This document shows positions 34,863-45,491 of a stretch of DNA of 64,000 nucleotides, one piece after another. The DNA lies in NCBI RefSeq assembly GCF_022605165.1, contig NC_063076.1, positions 558,001 to 622,000 on the forward strand, in the 5' to 3' direction. The notes under the pieces were generated by a model. It saw only the letters and a list, made by a program, of their open reading frames with translations. It had not been told where the DNA came from and did no database searches. Within the stretch, counting starts at the first letter, position 1, and each line of letters begins with the position of its first letter. The position numbers and the translations under genes are program-made. Source of the stretch: Purpureocillium takamizusanense (taxonomy: Eukaryota > Ascomycota > Sordariomycetes > Hypocreales > Ophiocordycipitaceae).

Positions 34863-36143
34863 ATGGCAACCTCCAGCGTCAGCAGGGCTGATATTGGCGA
34901 CGCTCTGAGCAAGGCTAGGACCTTGACAGCTCTACTTGAAGCGTACGATGGAACCTCGGCGAGCCACCTGTCGCTGTTAAAACATACCAACCACATTCGT
35001 GCTGCGTTGGAAGAGCCGTACGACATAGGTATCCGGTGGCTAGACAACTTCAGCGCCGCTGCAGCTCTATACGTTCTCATCCAAATCAAAGCCTTTGAGA
35101 ATATTCCAGAGGAGGCAAGCGTAACCGCCACGGAACTTGTGGGCAAATGTAAAGTCGACGTCTCGGTCATCACTAGAGCTACGCGCGTCCTCGTGGTGAA
35201 CGGCATCTTCGACGAGGTCGGCTCTGATGAATATAGCCATAATGAGCTCTCGCGGGCATTTGCACCCACCCGGTTGGGAGGCTTCGTCTGCTTGCTAGGA
35301 GACTTCATGGGGGTATGGAGTGCATTCCCCAACTACGTCAAGAGCCACAAGCCCGAGGATTTATACGACACCAAGAAGAGTCCGTTCGCTTATTCCAGGG
35401 GCTACGAGCGCAAGTCGTGCTACGAGGTACTCAACTTGGATCCTGAACGGCGCATGCAATTCAACGTCGCGATGCAATATTTAAACAAAGACTTTCCAGT
35501 CTTAGACATGTTTCCTTTTAGGGAGTTGGAGGACTTTGTTAGGAAAGAACCTGACCGGCCGTTCATTGTGGATGTTGGCGGGGGCCGAGGCCAAGCCCTG
35601 GTCGAGATAAGAAAACATTGCGGGGGTTCCTTTGGGGGAAAGCTCATCTTGCAGGATCTACCCATCGTAATCAACACTTTACGAGCAGAAGATGTTCCCG
35701 GGATCGAGCTGATGGCCTACGACATATTCACACCGCAACCAGTCAAGAGTAAGCTTCCGCTGCATGCAGTGCATACATACTTTGTCTGGAACTGCTGAAG
35801 CTAATCGGTGTCCATGGAAGATGCTCATGTATACTTATTACGTCGCCTTCTTCATGACTTCTACGATCCCTCTGCCATACGAATCTTGGAAAACAACGTA
35901 TCCTCAATGGGGCCCGACTCTCGACTCATTGTTTGCGAAACGTTAGTACGCGATCGCGTTACGGTTGGCGGGTCAACGACATCGTACTGGCTGGACTTTG
36001 GCGTCCTAGGTTTCGGTGGAAAGGCGCGATCGCTAGGCGACTTCAAAGAAATATTTGCTCAAGTTGGCTTGGAACTAGTCACCATCCACACATCGAGTGG
36101 TAGCCAAGTCGTCATGTTGGAGACTCGGCTTAGGTCCATGTAA
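34863..36143 (+). CDS. SAM-dependent O-methyltransferase (plant-type/COMT fold)
   Basis: Exons 34863-35748 and 35821-36143 give 402 residues. The N-terminal half is a helical dimerisation domain (LDNFSAAAALYVLIQIKAFE; a winged-helix segment with VITRATRVLVVNGIFDE). The SAM-binding motif I is VDVGGGRG (236-243), followed by LILQDLP and ELMAYDIF. The spliced RRLLHDFYD carries the catalytic His seen in this family. Length and order match fungal O-methyltransferases of secondary metabolism. In this cluster it may methylate a phenolic Tyr or a hydroxyl made by the P450; that role is inferred from position. Just right of it the decayed zone begins, so it is the likely cluster edge. Confidence 0.92.
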
Positions 36144-36249
36144 CTCTACAAATCTCACATACAGCGCCGAAATAAACACCGATAAATGGGTCTTTCACGT
36201 CACATTGTTGAGCTACGACATGACATGCTGTAGGATGTTTCGGGCAGTT

Positions 36250-36905
36250 GCGCGACAAGACATCTTGTTTAATGAAGTCCCACGCGACAACAACGGCCGA
36301 ATGCCAATATTTGCCTTCTTGTTGACCACCTTGATGCCATACAATGTGGCCTTCGTGGCGACGCCGTAGGTGGAAGAGCCAATGGTGCCGGCACAGTGCG
36401 TGTCGTGACCATCATCGTCAATGACAGAGCCGTTGACAAAGCCCTTGATTTGACTGGCGCGGCCATCGAGATCCTGGTCCGGTTCATTGGTGATTTTCCC
36501 TTTGGTACTGTATTTTGGCCTGCACTCGACACCGTTGTGCAGCCTATATTTGTGCTTTGCTTACAGGATGGGTCTCATCAACACCAGTGTAGGGGATGTA
36601 CATGCAGACGCCGTTACCGGCGGACTCATGATAGACGTAGTTGGTGGAACCAGCTGTGCGGTGAAGCCACGGAAGAGATCTTGGTAGTGGTGGAGGATAT
36701 CACCGGAACTGATGCATTCCAAGGCCTCTTGCACAGCGGAACAAGAGCTGCCTGGCTTAAATTTGACAATAAAACTGTCACTGTTGCCACGAGCGGTAAT
36801 CTCTCTTTCTTTCTGGCGGAGGTAGAGGGGGGCAGGCTCGGCACGCTCAGCGACGGGATTGGCAAGGGCCAGAGGCAATAAAGCGAAAAGGGTATTATAA
36901 AGCAT
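36250..36905 (-). pseudogene. Subtilisin (proteinase K-like, S8) pseudogene
   Basis: A secreted subtilase is recognisable but broken. The signal peptide and the first part of the I9 propeptide (SDSFIVKFKPGSSC, FRGFTAQL) read in one frame. After a large internal deletion, the catalytic-domain start continues in another frame. In that frame the position of the active-site Asp (DTG in the family) reads PYTG, and the GHGTH motif reads GHDTH before CAGTIGSSTYGVA. The sequence then stops well before the Asn and Ser motifs. Deletion, frameshift and loss of active-site context make it non-functional. It sits beside the RiPP cluster, but the break makes a current processing role unlikely. Confidence 0.85.
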
Positions 36906-37361
36906 GGTGTGTGATGGGATTTGTACCTTTGGCTTGGGTCAATTGCGGATTGGCAAAGATAAATATCAGCTCCAAGTCAACCACGGGAACATTCTTGCTG
37001 GGTATCAGGCTTCTGTATAGTAAAACCGAGTGGACGCCTGTTGATTCTTGATGGCGGTCATGGTGACCCTGATGGGCAAGTCACGAGAGTCGATTAGGTG
37101 AAAGGGCGCAGCCAAGACGTTTGGCGGCGAGCATGTAATGTAATGGTCTGCTTCTACACATTCGAACATCGGGACTAGCACGTACGGTGGCCACAATGTA
37201 CAGTGGTCGTACTGAAGATACAGTGCAGCATCGGCACATACTGTCCAGAATGCAATTGCTTCACAAGGCTTATGGGTTCCATTCGCATGACTACTTAATC
37301 ACCTGCTACACTAGTTGCCTCGCCCTGATCGGCTTGATCAAAAGCATAAGGTATAGCCAAT
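36906..37361. other. Short gap between two pseudogenes
   Basis: No coding region is recognisable; composition is moderately AT-rich. Confidence 0.4.
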
Positions 37362-38076
37362 CTACGGACTTCTTTGTAGGAAGCAGGTGGCGTGTCCAGT
37401 CACAGTGTAAATGTATAGATATAATGAGAAATCTGTTGTTTGTTGATGGGACAATGTCCATATGTCTCGACCGAGTCCGTTCGCGACTCCTCCAGCCACA
37501 CCGAGGGCAGTGGCCGGGATCTGAAGAGTGGTAGTGATCAACGCGAACCAGTCGTCAAGGCCCACTGGCAGAGTTTGAAAGTACACCCTGGATATAAACC
37601 GCTGGACTATTGCCGCAATTGATAGTGTAAGAAAGACAACTGCGACGATAGTGAATTGTCCGCCGCGGTCACGGCTCGTACGACCGCAAATTGTCGAAGT
37701 ACTGTTTTGCACGGCTACTGGATATTAGAAAAGTCTCCTGCTTTACAGAGTTATACTTGCATCGTAATTCCATCAATTTGCAGCTTCCGGCCAAGCAGCT
37801 CGAGGGAGCTGCCCCGCCTTGCGAAGGGATCAATCCGCAGAAACATCCTAGGTCATTCCCTGCGCAAGCAGTGGATCCTGAACCCGAGAAAAACTCGTGT
37901 TGAAAGGGTTAACGGCTGTCTGAAGATGAGAGTTCGGAAGCCTCCTACGGCGCATGGGGGGACGGCCTCGAAAGCGGTGAGTCCAGGGTGCTCAGGCTGG
38001 CCGATAGCCAGCGCTAATCCACTGAGAAGCACGCCGCCCAGAAGGCATGGCCAGTGTCGGTTTGGGACTGGCATTA
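37362..38076 (-). pseudogene. CFEM/PTH11-like integral membrane receptor relic
   Basis: The 5' part (from 38076) encodes a signal peptide and the start of a CFEM-like segment (FEAVPPCA). The expected eight-Cys pattern is interrupted by stops and frame changes. The 3' part (37362-37712) encodes the first membrane helices of the fungal rhodopsin-like domain (GGQFTIVAVVFLTLSIAAIV, FISRVYFQTLPVGLDDWFAL, and NGLGRDIWTLSHQQTTDFSL). The frame ends before the remaining four or five helices. The family are surface receptors sensing host or nutrient cues in plant- and insect-associated fungi. Truncation and frame breaks support a pseudogene. Confidence 0.72.
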
Positions 38077-38598
38077 TTTGCCGAGCTGAGTGATTCTGGC
38101 ACTGATTCTGGTAGGAGGGAGCTTGGGGACTCGCTGATAGCAATAATGCGAGACACGTTCGCCGACCTTTGAAAAACGTCAAATTATATACTGCCGACGC
38201 GCCTGACCATGTACTGCATTTTTCTGAGGATGAATCTATTCCTGGAAACGCCGGAATAGTTCTCGTGTCCTTAAGCAACGCAAGCCATGCCAACCTAACA
38301 CTGCCAAGATCAGGCCAGTAAATAACACACTCGTACGATTTCTAGCGGTGATGGAAATGACGAGTCGGTGTACTAAGTGTTATCGCTCTGCAACCAGCAT
38401 GTAGCATCCTCGTGACTTTCTGTGTCTCGCTTCGGGTCGTAAATCTCTCAGCGCTGCTTACTGGATATTGCTGACCTGGAATACTCGCTTCCAATAAGCG
38501 CACGGTGTCTATCATGATGGAAGGTGGCACTATATCTGGACATTCTGCAATTGTGTGAGTAGCCGGCCGGAACATCGCTACCTTCTATGTCAGGCTAT

Positions 38599-38884
38599 TT
38601 CTTGCGACGGACGTAACGGACGTTAACCCACCTATATTTTGGTCTAAAATATTCACTATCGGGCATCTATATCGCGGGCCCGGCGTAGGCTCGAGGGCTA
38701 CGCCTAAGTAAAGTCCCATTCCTCTTGAGATACCCGTAATTACTTTATTTCCTAGACGGAATTAAGGTTAGGGAGGTATCCCTATAGTCTCTCTATATAT
38801 AAATAGTCTTAGAGGAGATCCTATAAGATGGGCTCTTTAGCGCAATATACGTCTGTTAGTGCAAACAGTACGTTCTATATAACA
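38599..38884 (+). mobile_element. Solo-LTR-like dispersed repeat, copy 1
   Basis: This about 286-bp element is homologous, in inverted orientation, to 60960-61228. Shared blocks in order are GACGGACGTxACGGAxGT, GATACCCGTAATT, AGGTATCCCTATAG, TCCTATAAGAT and AATATACGTCT. The other copy runs from TGTTGTGACGG to CATAACA, the TG...CA ends expected of a fungal LTR. No coding internal region adjoins it, so a solo LTR or a MITE-like element is the best reading. Differences between copies are largely transitions, consistent with RIP. Confidence 0.68.
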
Positions 38885-40234
38885 CTAATCTGGTCATGGC
38901 GCCGCTTTACTCAGCCGCCAAGCGGTATCGAGGGGATTATGACATTGTATGGCCGGCAGAAGGAAGACTGACATGCTCTAGATGTCCTGGCTGATGGTTC
39001 GCCGCCAAACACGGAGAGCTACGGTTCCCTCATCAATGGGGGCAACTGTGCCTACCCAGCAGAAGGGAACGTTTGTTCAGCTTCAAAATTCGCCCTGCTG
39101 CTCGGGCTCCAACTGAACCCCTCACCTAAGGTAGATCGTACGCAAGGATCAAGACCCGTTCCATACTCGCTCAGTTCTTGTAACCGTGATGCAGGCCACA
39201 ACAAAGACGCCACGGCCGCAAAGCTTATTTGTAGGGACCTCACAAGAGGTTCGCGCTGCCGCGCAAGATTGGGGTCGTATGATTAAGAGTTCACAAGCGG
39301 CTCACTGGCACTGCAGCTCATCTCACGCAACGACGTCCATAACGACCCGGCAATCGACGTGGAGTGGCAATGATTGTCCACGGAGCAGTCATTGGGACAT
39401 CTCACTCTTGTTGCTACATGATACCGTCGTGAAAGAGCAGCCAGCACCTTGTCACTATCTTTAGAAAGCCGCCCACATATGACCGTATCCTGGTTTAGGA
39501 CCCTATGGAAACGTCGCCGCAATATCGACCAAATGACAAACAGTGCCTCGCAGCGCCAGTACCTTCACTTCGAACCGAGCAATCGTCTCAATTAAATCTA
39601 TCGAGAGGTTCCCTTCATACAGTCCATAGTCATGAAGACGTTCCACGCACGCTTGCACGCCCAAGGGCATGACTGGATGACTTGGAGCAAGCCTTTCGGC
39701 CAAACTCGCGGAGCTTGCCTTACTGATCAAATGAGCCCGGAAAGGCCTACGCCCAATCTAACACGGTTATACTATGCGCTACGTGTCATCAAGCACCATC
39801 ACTGTTGAGGTTCAGGGTGTTGTGTCACCATAACTACGTATGAGTGCCCATGCCTGCTGGGCTGCCGGCGACTGGACTCTGTGCTTCGTCGCACTGCATC
39901 ATTTTCTTCCTGGCGCCTGTAACACTTGAGCTAACACAGTCTGATTTGCCCCTGACCTGTGCCTCTTGACGTATTTGCTGGGATTTTGCCTGTCAGTCAT
40001 GGCGTCTTTGTGGTGTACATGCCGAATATAGAGGTGTTTTCTCTTTTTTAACCCATATCTGTATCGGAGGTCTGACGGCAGTCGGTTGCCAGTCTCCGGT
40101 CATTCACGCAGTGAGGGAGATAGCGTGCGAGCGGCGAGGGGCCTTTGTCGACTGACGGCCGCGAGAATCCAGACCTGACAGAGCACATGGCATATTGTAA
40201 GAATTTCCTGGGTGTAGAGGCGTAAGATTGCTTC

Positions 40235-40745
40235 AAATCACTATGTCTATGACGAGGGTAGTGAGATTTGAACTGGCCCAGGTTAGTAAATCAGCGAAGG
40301 AACTGATCAAGGACCTTCCATCTTTATGCTCGAATAAGCCGATCTTTGGCTTGCCATGCTCCAGCTCGAAGCCAAGGCTGTACTTTCTGCCTTCCACGAC
40401 GGAAGCAACCTTTTGCCCTTTGGCATATTCCCTAGCTTCGCTATCAATCGGACATTCGACGTATACTACTCCATCGTCTTAGTAGAAGCGTCCCAACTTA
40501 AATCTCTCACAACTCATCACCAACCTCTCCTTATTTTTTCCCGGTAAAGGGTCGGAACTGCCCAAAAAATTCTTCACTGGAATGTCTTGAGCTCCAGTGT
40601 CTGCTGGGTTGATGCAGAACTGGATACCAGTCTGTGCATTATCGTAGCAGAGCTCTTGTGGCGTTGCATTGAAGACATCGCCGACAGCCACGGCCATGGT
40701 GGCGTTTAACTCCTCCCTCTCGCAATAGAAACTACAAAGATTCAA
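40235..40745 (-). pseudogene. Unidentified protein-coding relic or small gene
   Basis: On the minus strand two frames read like real protein. The first (40745 down to about 40530) includes NATPQELCYDNAQTGIQFC. The second (about 40478 to 40235) includes EGRKYSLGFELEHGKPKIG. They are in the same frame but separated by a TAA near 40486, and no convincing intron removes it. I recognise no family. A relic is more likely than a live gene, but an unrecognised intron cannot be excluded. Confidence 0.35.
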
Positions 40746-42080
40746 TTTCTCTGTTGCCCAACTATCGACAGACCGTCGGCTAGGTTGACGTTAGTCTTCG
40801 AGAAAGTGAGCCATGCCGTAATTCAACGCGCACGGGGCGTGCTTTATCGACTCACATGGTTTAGGAGGTCGTAGGATGTTCGAGAATCCGTGAGACTGCA
40901 CTGAAAGAGTAATCTGATGCAGTGCTTTTGTACAAAGCACCCGTACCGCCCGGTAATGCGGGAAGTCAAGAGTTGTCTGACATTGTGCCCAATCGCTGAG
41001 ATGCGCACGTTTTACAATCCGGCTACTTTGATACCCCAAGCCGCAACATCATCGTGGGCTTATTAGCCAATGTGGATATAGCCCACAAATGGGCCGACAT
41101 GGCCCATTTCAGTGAACCCCTAGACAGCAATGATGTAATGCCCCAGTCCTTGCTCTAACAATAGACTTTCAGAAATCCGAAGAAGATATGATCCACTGCT
41201 ACGCCTGAGATCGGATGAGATAGCATGACAGAGTGGGCTTTCCGACCGGGGTCTCCCAGAAAACAGCTCGTGTCCATTTTTTTGCGACATTCTCAGCCAC
41301 AGATATGGCAGTAAAATGACGCGTTGGGCTGCACCTCAGTGAGTGTAAGTGTAATGACCAGCATGGTGCCAGCCAAACGAAGGCTTGCGAAACACCATCG
41401 TACGATAGACAATATAATGTCTGGTGCCATCACGACTTCTATAGGCCTCGGAACTGTTGACCGAAGTTGAGCTGCGCCTCGTTACCATTATAGCAGAATG
41501 ATAGCAGAATGACGAGGGACCCAAGGCCACACCTAGCAAGGTGAGAATGCTGTTACTAAAACGTCGACTCTGGGCAGCTTTCGAGATCTTCGACACAAGA
41601 TAAACTGGTATGCCAGGCGCTACCCAAGGTCGTAGAAATTTACTCTAAGACATCGAAGCCAAAAAGCTAAGACGCTAAGATATAGTAGCGCAGCTCGGCT
41701 ATCACAGAGAGCTCTAGCCAGTAAATCCATTAGAGATCTCTTTCAAAGGAATATATGAACCTTCGACTATAGTCGTACATCGCTTGCCCGCCTAACGTTT
41801 ATTATGTGTGTGGCGCGTCATTTACAGGCCCCCCGTCTCTGTATCTGCTTTGCCTACCGTCTGGTGTTCGACAAGTCAGCTTGCGTGGTGGTCGCCCTGG
41901 GTCTGTAGCAGACAAGTCCTAACTTATGCTTGAAAGATCCGCGGCCTCCTTAGTCGCAGGCTCACTAGGTACGCAGCCTCTGGCTCCTTTCAGTGGTCGC
42001 ATAGGACAGGGATAGCGGGCCAAAGACAAGACGGAACTAAAAGGCTTGGCAGCTAGGTGAGCTCATATTGAGGAACGAAG

Positions 42081-42240
42081 TTCCGAAAGGATTTCTATGG
42101 TTCCGAAAGGTCTTTTATGGTTCCGAAGGGATTTCTATGGTTCCGAAAGGTCTTCTATGGTTCCGAAAGGTCTTCTATGGTTCCGAAAGGATTTCTATAA
42201 TTCCGAAAGGTCTTCTATGGTTCCGAAAGGATTTCTATAG
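42081..42240 (+). repeat. 20-bp minisatellite, 8 copies
   Basis: Eight head-to-tail 20-bp units of the form TTCCGAAAGG(A/T)(T/C)TTCTATGG fill this interval exactly. Units alternate between an ATTTC and a TCTTC version, so a 40-bp higher-order period is visible. The open frame that runs through it is a by-product of the repeat. There are no spacers, so it is not a CRISPR-like array. Confidence 0.95.
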
Positions 42241-42868
42241 CCCGCTTTTATTATACTTTAGGTAGTTAAGAGAGTAGCTTTTAAAGCTTTATTACTATTA
42301 GCCTAACTCTTATCTTTATCTCATAATCTACCGGCGTTTTTCCTATTATTAGTACTATATTATTTCCCCGTTCCCCTTCCATAAAGGCCGGAGGACGGTG
42401 CTACTACTAATGCCTCTAAGCTAGCTTAATAGTTAGAGACCCATATTAATAGCAAGACCGCTAAGGACCCCGTTCCTTAAGGTTCGGTATGCAAGGCAGA
42501 CGGGCTGCCGTGCATTACCCTATGCTAAAGGATATGTGGGACCAACTATGTCTGGGTGGCTGGACTGTACGATGTCATAGTGTCATGGCGGGCCAGGCGG
42601 CAGGATGCTTCGCCTCGTTTGGCCAAGGATTGCAGGGGCAGTGGGCTGATATGCCCAGACTTCGACAGGCACTGATTGATAGGACAATAAGTTTAGCCAT
42701 CGTACGATGCTACGCGAGCAAGCAAACAACTTCTTGAGACACAGTGGTATAAAACAGCCTTGACCTGGAGTTGTCACCTGTGATGGCTTTGGTGCTTCTT
42801 TTGCATCGAGACTCAGCAGCGAATACTCAAGCAACGATACAAGCTTTCTCCTCCTACTACTCACGATC

Positions 42869-43067
42869 ATGCGCGTCGCTATGCTAGCTTCTATTATCGC
42901 CTCACTGGCCCTCGCAGGACCAGGTTTGGGTGAGTTCACTTGGACAAGCATTGTCGTTCAGTTCTGATTTCTCTCTCTTTCTAGCCTGCCGCAGTTCGTA
43001 TGACTGCCCAAAAGGAAAATCCTGTGACCAGCAGAGAGGGTCCCCAACATTTGGACAGTGTATATAG
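42869..43067 (+). CDS. Very small secreted cysteine-rich protein (effector-like)
   Basis: Exons 42869-42929 and 42985-43067 encode 47 residues. A signal peptide of about 21 residues (MRVAMLASIIASLALAGPGLA) is followed by a 26-residue mature part with four cysteines (22, 28, 34, 46) in the pattern C-x5-C-x5-C-x11-C. The intron has a GTGAG donor and a CTTTCTAG acceptor after a pyrimidine tract, and splicing joins the signal peptide directly to the Cys domain. The size, the Cys pattern and the isolated position in AT-rich DNA are typical of fungal secreted effectors or antimicrobial peptides. No homologue is recognised. Confidence 0.7.
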
Positions 43068-44388
43068 TATCTGTCGAATGACACATGTCGAGTCTCGGTG
43101 TGGGTTTTTCCCCGGATCACAGATCGGGTTTTCCCCACACTATAACGCAAATGCGGAGAATCATCCTTTAAACGTTTCATAAGCCCAAGAAGCGTATTGA
43201 AATAGAGATATGTCAAGCCTAATTGGGCGAATCAGGTTGAAATATGCGTATTGCGTCCGGCCTCCCAGCTTTATGGGGCAGGTGATCGAAGTCCTACGTG
43301 GGCATGTTTCGACAGTCTATTGTGGATATAATTTCTCACGCAGGACTTTCTTCGACGAGAACAGTAGTGTAAGATATATGCAGAGCGTGACCAGCCGAGG
43401 GAGCGCAACGGCTTGCTCGCGGGAAGCCATGTTCCCTCGAGGTACTTACCAGCTTCTCTGATACTACTGCGCAGCCCAGCGGAGACGTGCTAATGAATAT
43501 ATCCGTGTCGTAACGAGATTCACTGTAGGACCTTGGTCGTACCCGTAGATGGTATGCAAAAGAGCTTGCTGATGGCGCGCGCGGTAAGTATCGAATCGTT
43601 TTGCTTCTCGCATCTAGGCCTCGCACTCTGGAACTTGAGCCAGCGCCAATCGAACGGAGACCTTTAGGTAAGATTAGGATACGAATCAGGCAATTTCCTG
43701 GCAAACACGCCCGTCTAATGTGCAGCCGTCCGGTGAGTGACCTTTCTGACATGTGCGTCCGGCCACTGCTATTTATGGCAAGAGCCGTGCTCCGCGGTGG
43801 AGGCGGCAGCACGCAAGCATGGCGCATTCAGAACGAGCCCTCTGTGTTTCGAGCTGACATCAAAGTACTTATGGTGCGAGACCACGCGGCGTCATCTATA
43901 AAACACGAGACAGCAGGCTCGGATTCTCTTCTGCAGGCGCACAGCGGCCTGCCGCCTTTGGTCCAGCGGCTGTTATTGCAGGATACATCGCTGCCTGGAA
44001 TGAGGGTACACCGTGCCTGTTCGCACAAGTTGCAGCGCAGACGAACGGCCCCGCTGATCGAACAAGATCGACAGGAGCTTTGACATGACGGCTAGATTCT
44101 GGTCAGAGCATGGGTTCGTCACGAGCATCATATTTACCAAGTACGCCGTTTCGCTTCGGGTGCTTGATTTGTCTAGATAATCAAACTGGCACGAACTCCG
44201 CATCATCGAGCAGTGCCCTTGCGGACTTGAAGGCATGTCCGCTCCGCAGCGTCCTCCCGCAACAGCCATGTGGGGCGCAAGTAGATGCCGTTGGTCCTGT
44301 CGACTGTATATATAACTCTGGAGTCCGAAACGCTACCGTCCTCCTTGGGGAGCTGCTGCATCGGAACATGCAGTGTCACTTCCTCAAC
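43068..44388. other. Intergenic region
   Basis: No supported gene in 1.3 kb. Short overlapping frames on both strands lack domains. A TATATATAA stretch lies near 44308-44316, about 75 nt before the SDR start. Confidence 0.5.
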
Positions 44389-45491
44389 ATGCCAACCAAC
44401 TCAGGCAAAACCGTTCTCATCACTGGCTGCAGCGCCGGAGGCATCGGGTCCGCACTGGCGCAAGCCTTCCACGACCAAGGCTGTCGCGTATTCGCGACCG
44501 CGCGGGCTTTGCCCAAGATTGCCCACCTTAGAGACATGGGCATTGATGTGCTGCAACTAGATGTAGAAGATGCCGCGTCAATTGCCAGCGCGGTTGACCG
44601 AGTCGGCGTCGCCACGGAAGGGACGCTGGATCTACTGGTCAACAACGCGGGCCTCGGTGTGTATCTGGCTCTCACATCAGTCGCAACAACTTGTCTTGAA
44701 GTTAATATGACCCTGTCAACTGAGTGGCGGCTGATAATTAGCTTGACAGGCCAATCCGGTCCAATCATAGACTCGAACCTGGCCGACTCGCGAAAGATGT
44801 TCGAGGTAAACTTTTTCGGGCGCGTTGCCACCACGCAGGCATTCGCACCACTCCTTATCAAGGCCAAAGGTACCATTGTCAACATTGGGAGCATCGCCGG
44901 CGTCTGTCCACAGCCGTGGAAGGGAATGTACAATGCCAGCTCCGCCGCCGTGCACCAGTGGAGCGACACCTTGCGGATCGAGCTAGAGCCGTTTGGCGTG
45001 CGAGTTGTACTTGTTCGTCGACCCCAATCCTCCTGCACTTCAGCTCGAGTACGTGACGGTCTAACGGACTGTTGTCGACACCCAAGGTTGTTACCGGCGC
45101 GGTGCGTACAAATTTCCTCACGAATCAGGCCGGTGCCAAAGTGGCGTCCGACTCCATCTATGCTCCGGCCAAGGAGTCTATAGAGAGCGCAATGAACGGA
45201 AAATCGGTAGACAAGAACTTTGTTGATGCGCATGGCTACGCGCGAGAGGTGGTCGCAAACGTGCTGCGCAAGCATCCCGTGAAACGGCACTGGGCTGGGG
45301 GCGTCGCGAGGCTCATTTGGGCGGTTTCTGTTGCTCTGTGGGCGACAGCATGGGTGAGCTGGTGGCCACGATTGATGCTTGAGGGCTGACACTATGTTAA
45401 CATGTGAGTACAGGACTTCCTGCTGGCGGAGCAGTTTGCGATAAATGAGCTGAGGAAGAGGTTGGCGTTGAAGAATGTAGCTGAACAGTAG
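44389..45491 (+). CDS. Short-chain dehydrogenase/reductase, AYR1-like, with altered active site
   Basis: Exons 44389-44656, 44750-45012, 45087-45353 and 45414-45491 give 291 residues. The cofactor motif TGCSAGGIG (12-20) and NNAGLG are intact and the Ser-containing NIGSIAG block is present. The C-terminal half has TGAVRTNF and a final hydrophobic segment (LIWAVSVALWATAW), as in yeast 1-acyl-dihydroxyacetone-phosphate reductase Ayr1. The canonical Tyr-x3-Lys reads Tyr150-Asn-Ala-Ser-Ser154, so the catalytic Lys is replaced by Ser. The second intron donor (GTTCGT) is weak, but the family length around GVRVVL-VVTGAV supports it. An earlier ATG at 44369 is possible. Function is uncertain because of the missing lysine. 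Confidence 0.82.

Larger units (their letters stand above)
38077..42868. other. AT-rich, gene-poor decayed region
   Basis: About 4.8 kb with no intact gene. It contains a solo-LTR-like repeat (38599-38884), a protein-like relic (40235-40745), a minisatellite (42081-42240) and very AT-rich low-complexity DNA with many TA-rich stretches (41640-41770, 42241-42480). The composition fits RIP-type mutation of old repeats. Short frames elsewhere (for example 39503-39730 minus) have no recognisable domain. Confidence 0.6.

Noticed and set aside
36250..36905. Subtilisin relic as the processing protease of the RiPP cluster
   Set aside because: Deleted, frameshifted and missing active-site context; Kex2 is the more likely processing enzyme for the KR sites.
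42081..42240. Possible CRISPR array
   Set aside because: Direct head-to-tail 20-bp units without spacers in a eukaryotic genome.
42068..42265. 65-codon repetitive frame
   Set aside because: It is only a translation of the 20-bp minisatellite.
44376..45392. 338-codon minus-strand frame opposite the AYR1-like reductase
   Set aside because: The plus strand carries clear SDR motifs and in-frame introns; the antisense frame is a shadow of it.
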